From Planctomycetaceae bacterium (GTDB taxonomy: Bacteria; Planctomycetota; UBA1135; GCA-002686595): a DNA stretch of 64,000 nucleotides. Location of the stretch: the NCBI GenBank assembly GCA_011525785.1, contig WYBT01000035.1, forward strand, positions 1 to 64,000, in the 5' to 3' direction. How positions within the stretch are numbered: position 1 is the stretch's first letter; each line of letters begins with the position of its first letter. The notes under the pieces are model-generated. The model was not told where the DNA came from. It ran no database searches and worked only from the letters and a program-made list of their open reading frames with translations. Below are positions 57,727-64,000 of this stretch, one piece after another. Made by a program: the position numbers and the translations under genes.

Positions 57727-58332
57727 ATGACGCAGCCCAAGCACACGACGCTCAGCCTTCGCACGCAACTGGTCTCCATCGCCGGAGGGCTGCGCGGGAC
57801 GGACGCGCGCGACTACTTCGCCAACGACCGCTCGGCGCAGCAACTGGGCGCGCTCAAAGCGCAACTGGAGCGCGACGGCTTCAAGGACGTCGCCCAACAC
57901 GCCGCAGTCGCGCTGCGCATCGCCGAGATGCTCCAGCAAGGCGTGGAGATCAAGGCCGAGCAGGCGCTCGAGCTGCAGCGCGCGATCATCGAGGCGATCG
58001 CGACCTCGCTGTCGGTCGAACTGCCGGCCGGCGCCGCTCCCGCAGCCACGGACGGGTCCGCACCGGCCGCCGCCAAACCCGAACCGCTCCATCGCACGCA
58101 GTCGCTGCGCATGGTCTCCAACCGCAAGTTGGGCGAGATCCTGGTGCAGATGTCGCTCCTCACCTCGACCCAGGTCGAGCAGGCGCTCGCGCACCAGCGC
58201 ATGACAGGCTGCCGCCTCGGGGATGCGCTGATCCAGTTGCGGCTCCTGCCCAAGGCCACGGTCGAGAGCGCGCTGCGCGTGCAGGGCGCGCGCCGCAACA
58301 ACGGCGGCGATCCCTGGCGCGCGGTCAGTTGA
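57727..58332 (+). CDS. Protein with C-terminal MshEN-like domain
   Basis: 201 residues, no export signal. The C-terminal ~60 residues (KLGEILVQMSLLTSTQVEQ, ALAHQRMTGCRLGDALIQL) match the T2SSE-N/MshEN pattern 'LG-x-x-L-x-x-x-G-L-x-x-x-x-x-x-x-A-L-x-x-Q', found at the N-terminus of GspE/PilB ATPases where some bind c-di-GMP. Here it is a stand-alone C-terminal domain behind a helical N-terminus. Overlaps the convergent histidine kinase stop by 8 bp. Confidence 0.75.
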   Translation: MTQPKHTTLSLRTQLVSIAGGLRGTDARDYFANDRSAQQLGALKAQLERDGFKDVAQHAAVALRIAEMLQQGVEIKAEQALELQRAIIEAIATSLSVELPAGAAPAATDGSAPAAAKPEPLHRTQSLRMVSNRKLGEILVQMSLLTSTQVEQALAHQRMTGCRLGDALIQLRLLPKATVESALRVQGARRNNGGDPWRAVS

Positions 58333-60298
58333 GCTTGACGCCCTCGCCGCGGGACGGCGCCTGCGCGGCGTCGAGTGCGGCCCGAATGGTGCGCGCCAGC
58401 TCGTCGGGTGTGTAGGGCTTGCGCAGGAAGGCATCGGCGCGCGCGGCGCGCGTGGCCAGGGCGCTCTCGCCCTCGTCGCCGCCGCTGGTGAGCACGACGA
58501 CCATCTGCGGGAAGTGGGCGCGCACGGCGCTGAGCGTTTCCTCGCCGCTCAAACCCGGCATGGTGCGATCCAGCAGCACGGCGTCGATCGGCGCTGAAGC
58601 GCCGGCCAGCGCCTCGAGCGCCGCTTGACCGTTGTTCACGATCGCCGTCGAGTAGCCGAAGTGCTGCAGGCAGCGCGCCGCCACCCGCGCGACGGTGTCT
58701 TCGTCGTCCACGACCAGCACGCGTTCTCCGCGCGCGCGGTGCGGCGCCGGCAGCGGCGCCCGCGGCGGCACGCTGACGGCCGAGGCTGGCAGGAGCACTC
58801 GCGCGGTCGTGCCGCGTCCCGGCTCGCTGGTCAGGCGCAGCTCGCCGCCGTGGGCATCGACCAGGCCTCGGACCGCCGACAGCCCCAGTCCGCGGCCGCG
58901 CACTTTGGTGCTGAAGAACGGCTCGAAGACGCGACTCAAGGTCGCTGCATCCATGCCGCAGCCGTCGTCGACGACCTCGATCTGCACGCACTCGCGCTGC
59001 GCGCCGTGCAACTGAGCGGGCGCGCCGGTGAGCGCGACGCGCACGTGGCCGCCGCGCTCGGCGCAGGCTTCCGCGCCGTTGAGCACGAGGTTCATCACGA
59101 TCTGCTGGATGTGCGTCGGGTCGGCGTACACGACTCGCGCTTGCGTCCCCAGTTGCAGCTCGAGCTTCACGCCCTTGGGCACGCTGCTCTCCATCAACTG
59201 GGTCATCTCCCCGATGGTCGCGCGCAGGTCACAGGGCTGCGGCGTGCTCGCTGCGCGACCCGCATAGGCCAGCATCTGGCGCGTCAGGCCGGCGGCGTTG
59301 CGCGCCGCTGCGATGACGTTGGTGAGCGCCGCGTGGGCCGGCGAGGCGACCTCGAGCTCCGCCAGCGCCATGCCGCTCTCGCCCAGGATCGTGGTCAACA
59401 GGTTGTTGAAGTCGTGCGCCACGCCGCCCGCCAGCACACCCAGGCTCTCGAGCTTTTGCGCCTGGAGCAGCTTGCGTTCGGCGTTCGTGCGCGTGCGCCG
59501 CTCGCGCTCGAGCGCCGTGACGTCGAACACGTAGCCTTCGTAGTGCGTGACGGCGCCGCGCTCGTCGCGCGCCACGATCGTGTGGTCGTACAGCCAGCGC
59601 ACTTCGCCGTCGGGCCGCACGATGCGGTACTCCTGATCGAAGGCGCGCGCCCCGGCCGCGGCGTGGCCCTCGACTTCGCGTGCGACGCGCGCGAGGTCCT
59701 CGGGGTGCACGCTCGCGGCGTACGCCGCGCGACCGGAGAGAAAGTCCTCGGCGCTGACGCCGAACAGCTGCACCACGTTGGGCGAGACCGCCTCGACCGG
59801 CCAGCCGGCCTGTGCGCGCCAGCGGAAGATGATCACCGGCCCGGACTCGAAGAAGCGCCGGTAGCGCTCGAGTTCGGCCAGGGCCACGTGGGTCGCCGCG
59901 CGCGTGCGCGACGCGCGGGCGAATTCGAGCACGCGTGCGACGGCCCTCGGCGTGTCGCTCGGGCCGCAGACGTCGAGCACGCCCGCGCGCCAGGCCTCGA
60001 GCACGTCTTCGCCGCGCGGCGACTCGGCGTAGCCCACGACCGCGGTCGACAGGCCCAGCTCGCAGGCGCGCGCCACCAGCTCCTTCGCGCGCGGCTCGCC
60101 GTCGAGCGGACAGAGCACGACCTGCGCGTCGGCGACCCAGGCGCGCGGGCCGGAGTGCGAGGGCGGCGGGAGCAGCTCGAGTTCGGGCTGCGCCGCGAGC
60201 GCGCGTTCCAACGCGCCGCCCAACGCGTGCTCGCGCGCGCCGACCACCCGCACGCGGACCGGCGGGCCGGCTGGAGTTCGGTTGCTCGCTTCGCTCAT
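58325..60298 (-). CDS. Hybrid sensor histidine kinase/response regulator
   Basis: 657 residues, soluble. N-terminal ~120 residues look like a degenerate receiver (VRVVGAREHALGGALERAL). A PAS_3-type domain follows (about 160-290, HPEDL...QEYRIVRPDGEVRWLYD), then HisKA with phospho-His in HDFNN near 295, HATPase with GCGMD and GRGLGLSAVRG, and a C-terminal receiver (VLVVDDEDT, phospho-Asp in LLDRTMPG near 577, Lys in FLRKPYTPDEL). Two histidine kinases stand in tandem, 26 nt apart. Confidence 0.93.
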   Translation of the reverse strand: MSEASNRTPAGPPVRVRVVGAREHALGGALERALAAQPELELLPPPSHSGPRAWVADAQVVLCPLDGEPRAKELVARACELGLSTAVVGYAESPRGEDVLEAWRAGVLDVCGPSDTPRAVARVLEFARASRTRAATHVALAELERYRRFFESGPVIIFRWRAQAGWPVEAVSPNVVQLFGVSAEDFLSGRAAYAASVHPEDLARVAREVEGHAAAGARAFDQEYRIVRPDGEVRWLYDHTIVARDERGAVTHYEGYVFDVTALERERRTRTNAERKLLQAQKLESLGVLAGGVAHDFNNLLTTILGESGMALAELEVASPAHAALTNVIAAARNAAGLTRQMLAYAGRAASTPQPCDLRATIGEMTQLMESSVPKGVKLELQLGTQARVVYADPTHIQQIVMNLVLNGAEACAERGGHVRVALTGAPAQLHGAQRECVQIEVVDDGCGMDAATLSRVFEPFFSTKVRGRGLGLSAVRGLVDAHGGELRLTSEPGRGTTARVLLPASAVSVPPRAPLPAPHRARGERVLVVDDEDTVARVAARCLQHFGYSTAIVNNGQAALEALAGASAPIDAVLLDRTMPGLSGEETLSAVRAHFPQMVVVLTSGGDEGESALATRAARADAFLRKPYTPDELARTIRAALDAAQAPSRGEGVKLN

Positions 60299-60324
60299 GG
60301 TTCGCCGCGCGCGTGCGCGCTCCC

Positions 60325-62736
60325 TCAGTTCACGGGCAGGCAGGCCCGCGCCTTGGTCCCCACGCCGACGGTCGATTCGAGTTCGAGCCAGCCGCCGTAG
60401 GACCTCAGGATGCCGAGTGCGGCGGCCAGTCCCAAGCCGCGACCCGCGACGCGCGTCGTAAAAAATGGCTCGCCCAGCCGCGCGAGGGTCGCCGCGTCCA
60501 TGCCCGAGCCGTCGTCGCGGACCTCGATGAAGACGTGCTTTCCGGCCTGTTTGCGGCCGCGAAAGGCCTCGGGCAGCAGATCCGCGCTCGCGTAGGCGCC
60601 CACTCCCGTCGCGATGTGCACGACGCCGCCGCGCTCGAGGCAGGCCTCGCCGGCGTTGAGCGCGAGGTTGAGCACCAACTGCCTCAGTTGCGCGCCGTCG
60701 GCCTGGATCGGCGGCAGGTCCGCCGCGAGCTCGAACACGATTTCGACGCGCCGCTTGATCGAAGCGCGCAGGAGCTTCTCGAGGCCGCCGACCAGCTCGC
60801 TCAGCACCAGCGGCCCGCGCGGCAGCGAATCGCCGCGCGCCAGGCTCAGCAATTGGCGCGTGATCTCGGAGGCGTTCTGGGTCGCGCTCAGGGCCTGCGT
60901 CAACAGGCCGTGGGCTTCGCTGCCGGGCTCGACGGAGCTCTGCGCCATCCCGGTGCTCGCGGCCACCACCGTCAGCACGTTGTTGAAGTCGTGCGCGATG
61001 CCGCTCGCCATCACGCCCACGCTCTCGAGCTTGGCGGTGTGCAGCAGTTGTGCGCTGAGCCGCGCCTGCTCTTCGCGCGCGCGCTCGCGCTCGCTGACGT
61101 CGATGCCCACGCCCACGAGGTAGCGCACGCCGTCGTGCGAGAAGAGCACGCCCGTGAAGTGGAACGGCACCGACGGGCCGTGCTTGGTCAGGAGGCGAGC
61201 GTCGACCAGCGTGCGGCCTTCCTCGAAGACCTGCCGCACCGCGCGCTCGACGCGCTCGCGGTCCGCGCCCTCGAAGAAGTCCATCGGGCTCATCGCGGCC
61301 AGCTCGAGCGGCGAGAAGCCCGTGACCGCCTCGACGTTCTGGTTCCAACGCACGAAGCGGCCGCTCTCCTCGAACACGTAGAAGTTGCCCGGCAGGCTGT
61401 CGATGATCGCTTCGACGAAGCGCATTTCGCGCTTGAGGCCCTCCTCGGCGAGCTTGCGCTCGGTGATGTCGTTGATCAGTCCCTCGAGGGCGAGCAACTC
61501 GTCGGCCTTGGAGTACACGCCGCGGCCTTGCTCCCAAACCCACTTGAGCTGGCCGGTGGCGGTGACGATGCGATAGACGAGCTGATACGGCCGGTGCGCG
61601 TCGACGGCCTGCTGCACGCCGTTCCAGACGTAGGTGCGATCCTCGGGGTGGATCACCTGCGAGCCGTACGAGATCACTCCCTCGGTGTAGTCGCGCGCCG
61701 GATGGCCCGTGAGCGCCGCACACCCGTCGCTGATGAACTCCATGGGCCAGTTGCGGGCGTTGCCGCAGCGGTACGCCACGCCCGGCAGGTTGGCGACCAG
61801 CGTGCTGAGCGCGCGCTGCGCCTCGCGCAGGCGGTTCTGCGCGGTGTGGCGCTCGGCGATCTCCGTGTAGAGCTCGGCGTTCGCGCGCGACAGGGCGCGA
61901 CTGCGCAGTTCGAGTGCGCGCAGGCGCTGCGCCAGCACCGCCGTGAAGGCCAGTCCCAACGCCAGCAGCGCCCAGGGCGTCAGCTCCAGTTCTTGCGTTT
62001 CGAACAGCTCCGTCGCGCGCACCTGCAGCCGCCAGTCGGGCGGGCCCAGCTCGAGCAGCATGCTGCTGTGCAGCGCGTCGCCCGCAGGCAGCAGCGTCGC
62101 GCTCCCCAGTTCCACATCGAGCCCGCGCGCCCAGGGCTGTGCTTCGAGCTGCGTTTCGAGCTCGGCCGGGTCGGCGAGCGCGCACAGCAGGGCTTGGACG
62201 GCGCCCGACTGGGGCTCGCAGGCCGCCAGGATCGCGCGCCGGCCGTCGCCTCGCGGCAGCGTCGTGATGCGCACGCCGTCGGCGCGCGTCGCACTCGAGT
62301 CCAGCACGCCCCGCAGATCGAGTCCGACCGTCGCGCCCAGTTCCGCGGCGGGGTACGCGAACCGCACGCGCCACGCGTTCGGCTCGACGTCGCTGCGCTC
62401 ACGCCACAGTAGCCCGCTGGTCGAGGGACAGGCCTGCGACACGAACTTCGCCTGGGCCTCGAACTCGCGCGCGTCCTGCGGCGCCCTTTCGTTCCAGCGC
62501 GCCGCCATCGCGCGCGCCGTTGCCGTCAGTGCGGTGAAGCGCTGCTCGACGCTGGAGTGCAACGCCTGCGCGTGCGCTACGAAGTGCTCATGCCGGGCTT
62601 CCCGCAGCCACCACGCGGACAAAACGCTCAACGCAGCGGACAAACATCCGCCGGCGAGGGCGACGAGCACGGCTTGCCGAGGCCAGCGCTCGCTCGCGGG
62701 GACCGAGCTGTCTGGGAGCGCCATCGACCCGGTCAT
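60325..62736 (-). CDS. Membrane sensor histidine kinase with extracytoplasmic sensor and two PAS domains
   Basis: 803 residues. TM1 at about 22-44 and TM2 at about 252-272 flank a ~205-residue periplasmic sensor of CHASE-like character. PAS1 (about 310-430; VIHPEDRTYVWNG, YRIVTATGQLKWVWE) and PAS2 (about 440-560; FYVFEESGRFVRWNQNVEAV) precede HisKA with HDFNN near 580 and HATPase (DDGSGMD, GRGLGLAAALG). No receiver of its own, so it likely phosphorylates the adjacent hybrid kinase or another regulator. It starts 21 nt after the Sec peroxiredoxin. Confidence 0.93.
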   Translation of the reverse strand: MTGSMALPDSSVPASERWPRQAVLVALAGGCLSAALSVLSAWWLREARHEHFVAHAQALHSSVEQRFTALTATARAMAARWNERAPQDAREFEAQAKFVSQACPSTSGLLWRERSDVEPNAWRVRFAYPAAELGATVGLDLRGVLDSSATRADGVRITTLPRGDGRRAILAACEPQSGAVQALLCALADPAELETQLEAQPWARGLDVELGSATLLPAGDALHSSMLLELGPPDWRLQVRATELFETQELELTPWALLALGLAFTAVLAQRLRALELRSRALSRANAELYTEIAERHTAQNRLREAQRALSTLVANLPGVAYRCGNARNWPMEFISDGCAALTGHPARDYTEGVISYGSQVIHPEDRTYVWNGVQQAVDAHRPYQLVYRIVTATGQLKWVWEQGRGVYSKADELLALEGLINDITERKLAEEGLKREMRFVEAIIDSLPGNFYVFEESGRFVRWNQNVEAVTGFSPLELAAMSPMDFFEGADRERVERAVRQVFEEGRTLVDARLLTKHGPSVPFHFTGVLFSHDGVRYLVGVGIDVSERERAREEQARLSAQLLHTAKLESVGVMASGIAHDFNNVLTVVAASTGMAQSSVEPGSEAHGLLTQALSATQNASEITRQLLSLARGDSLPRGPLVLSELVGGLEKLLRASIKRRVEIVFELAADLPPIQADGAQLRQLVLNLALNAGEACLERGGVVHIATGVGAYASADLLPEAFRGRKQAGKHVFIEVRDDGSGMDAATLARLGEPFFTTRVAGRGLGLAAALGILRSYGGWLELESTVGVGTKARACLPVN

Positions 62737-62757
62737 GGTAGCGCGGGGCGGCCCCGC

Positions 62758-63246
62758 TCACTTCCATCGCCGCAACAGCTCATCCGCCTGACCGCCGGGG
62801 TCCTTGGTCTCGATGGCCTCGCGGATGCGCCCGTCGGGGCCGATCACGTAGGTGTAGCGCGCGGCGTACTTGTCCTGCGCGGTCTTGGCCGCGCCGTAGG
62901 CGAGCGCGATCGCGCGGCTGCGGTCCGACAGCAGTCGGAACGAGTAGCCGTGCTTGTTCGCGAAGTCGAGCTGCTCCTGGGGCGAGTCGAAGCTCACACC
63001 CAGGATCACGGCGCCCCTGGCCTCGTAGTCGCGGATTCGATCACGGAACCCGCAGCCCTGGCGCGTTCACCCCGGCGTGTCGGCCTTGGGGTAGAACCAC
63101 AAGACGACCGTCTGGCCGACGAAGTCCGACAGCTTGACGATGCGGCCGTGCTGGTCGGGGGCTTCGAAGGGCGGGGCCACGGCGCCGACCTTCAAGAGCG
63201 GCGCATCGCCCTGGATTCGCAACGCAGCGAGGATCTTCTTCAGCAC
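62758..63246 (-). CDS. bcp: Selenocysteine-containing PrxQ/Bcp peroxiredoxin (in-frame UGA at 63069-63067)
   Basis: 162 residues from GTG 63246 if UGA is read as Sec. The peroxiredoxin core VVLWFYPKADTPG-U-T puts UGA exactly at the peroxidatic Cys of PrxQ/Bcp (normally TPGCT). The resolving-type Cys follows five residues later (RQGCGFRD) as in PrxQ. Downstream the frame is intact: VILGVSFDS, FRLLSDRSRAIALAYGAAK, RYTYVIGPDGRIREAI. Conventional annotation would keep only the fragment from MILGV (63009). Sec-PrxQ proteins are known in other bacteria, so this is a confident recoding case. First of a tight minus-strand run with two histidine kinases. Confidence 0.9.
63031..63053 (-). promoter_or_regulatory. 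SECIS-like hairpin of the Sec peroxiredoxin
   Basis: GCGGGTTC (63053-63046) pairs with GAATCCGC (63038-63031) through 8 pairs, one of them G-U, with the 7-nt loop CGTGATC. The stem begins 13 nt after the UGA and the loop is 22-28 nt after it, the usual bacterial SECIS geometry. Confidence 0.65.
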
Positions 63247-63295
63247 GCGGCGAGTGTAGCGAGCGCGCGCACCGACGCGGTCTGCCAGGCGCGGA

Positions 63296-64000
63296 TCAAC
63301 GCACGACGATCGCCGTGCGCTCGCCCGCGGCGACCGGCGCGTCGAAGCGCTGCGGCGAGCGCTCGAGGTCGTACACCTCGAGCCGGTACAGCCCCGGCGG
63401 CAGCGGGCCCAGCCGCGCCAGGCCCGGCTCGAAGGAACTCAACACGTCGAGCGACTTGTGCGCGCGCTCCACCAGGCCTGCGAACTCGCGCCCGGCCTGA
63501 TCGCGCAGCGAAAGCGTCGCGCGGGCGGCGGACTGCGCATCCGGGAAGCGCACGTCCACGAACCCGCCCGCAGTCAGTTCGAGGTCGAGCACGGGCGGCG
63601 AGTCGCGCGTCACCGTCACGCGCTGCGGCGTCGAGCAGAGCGTCGCGTTGCGAGCGTGGATCCACCACTCGCCCGGCGCCAGGGCCGGACCGCACAGGCC
63701 GCCCTCGGCGTCGCTCGCGCTCCACGCGAACGGCGTCAGCGGGCGGCCGTCCGCGCCGTGCACGAACAGCGATGCGAAGGCCAGCGGCGCGCCCTGCGCA
63801 TCGTGGAGGAAACCGCGGAGCAGGACGCCGCTCGCAATCCGGATCACGACGTCATCGACGGACCGTCCGTCGCGCACGTCGAGCACCGCACTCACGCTTG
63901 CGGCTGTTTTCGCGATTGCGTCCTGCTCCGCAGTGTTCGATTCGAGCTGTGCTTGCGCGCCCGCAGCGGACTTGGGCGCTTCCCGATGCACCGACAGCGA
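63296..64000 (-). CDS. Partial extracytoplasmic protein with carboxypeptidase-regulatory-like modules
   Basis: The C-terminal 234 residues of a longer protein; the frame is still open at the right window edge. The modules LLRGFLHDAQGAPLAFASLF, GPALAPGEWWIHARNATLC and LGPLPPGLYRLEVYDLERS have the CarboxypepD_reg/MSCRAMM-like beta pattern also seen in the sigma fusion at 20809-23256. It may be another fusion of that type, but its N-terminus is outside the window. Confidence 0.7.
   Translation of the reverse strand, partial: SLSVHREAPKSAAGAQAQLESNTAEQDAIAKTAASVSAVLDVRDGRSVDDVVIRIASGVLLRGFLHDAQGAPLAFASLFVHGADGRPLTPFAWSASDAEGGLCGPALAPGEWWIHARNATLCSTPQRVTVTRDSPPVLDLELTAGGFVDVRFPDAQSAARATLSLRDQAGREFAGLVERAHKSLDVLSSFEPGLARLGPLPPGLYRLEVYDLERSPQRFDAPVAAGERTAIVVR

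Noticed and set aside
59935..62412. 825-codon plus-strand frame opposite the histidine kinases
   Set aside because: Shadow of two well-supported kinase genes.

Overview
This 64 kb window is very GC-rich, gene-dense bacterial chromosome. It most likely comes from a high-GC member of the Planctomycetota. That is an inference from gene content: an ECF sigma factor overlapping a Ser/Thr kinase with WD40 repeats, a second membrane kinase with TPRs and a DWG motif, an ECF sigma factor fused to a membrane anchor and carboxypeptidase-regulatory-like domains, secreted prenyltransferase/squalene-cyclase-repeat proteins, many signal-peptide hypotheticals and a hydroxylamine-oxidoreductase-like octaheme cytochrome. 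No rRNA, tRNA, CRISPR array or intact transposase was seen.

Layout. 1-9 kb: clpB (cut by the left edge), small membrane proteins, a secreted beta-propeller-like protein, a thioredoxin-fold protein, a MORN-repeat protein and a pdxJ-dapA pair. 8.7-16.4 kb: two paralogous prenyltransferase-repeat secreted proteins (one with a frameshift), a coiled-coil lipoprotein, rsmD-nagA, a secreted protein with an in-frame UGA, and apaG. 16.6-23.3 kb: ECF sigma/WD40-kinase pair and the sigma-membrane fusion. 23.3-28.5 kb: an arsenic locus (arsC divergent from arsR-acr3 with a palindromic operator), a 182-bp palindromic element, a PLP fold-III enzyme and a DUF3500 protein. 28.5-43 kb: recN, a glycosyltransferase, a PLP decarboxylase, marR, a KamA-family radical SAM enzyme, a pseudouridine synthase, two M16 peptidases, a decayed stretch and an M1 peptidase. 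43-46 kb: TPR kinase. 46.3-54 kb (minus strand): a respiratory cluster encoding Rieske protein, cytochrome b, octaheme HAO-like protein, NapA, a tandemly duplicated tetraheme NapB and a porin, with a perfect FNR/DNR-type palindrome upstream. 54-64 kb: isoaspartyl peptidase plus DUF5916 outer-membrane protein, an orphan MshEN-like protein, two histidine kinases, a peroxiredoxin and a partial extracytoplasmic protein.

The strongest unusual signal is selenocysteine. A PrxQ/Bcp peroxiredoxin on the minus strand has an in-frame TGA exactly at the peroxidatic cysteine (TPG-U-T). A secreted protein at 14-15.2 kb has a TGA directly after a Cys (GGC-U-GGG), followed by 47 further codons of coding-like sequence and a strong terminator. 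Both UGAs are followed by a stem-loop whose apical loop lies about 22-28 nt downstream, the spacing expected of a bacterial SECIS. The second protein looks like an undescribed secreted selenoprotein family.

The second major point is the nitrogen-respiration cluster. It couples a Rieske/cytochrome b pair directly to NapA and an octaheme HAO-like cytochrome without NapC/G/H, which suggests quinol-driven nitrate reduction, possibly on to ammonium.
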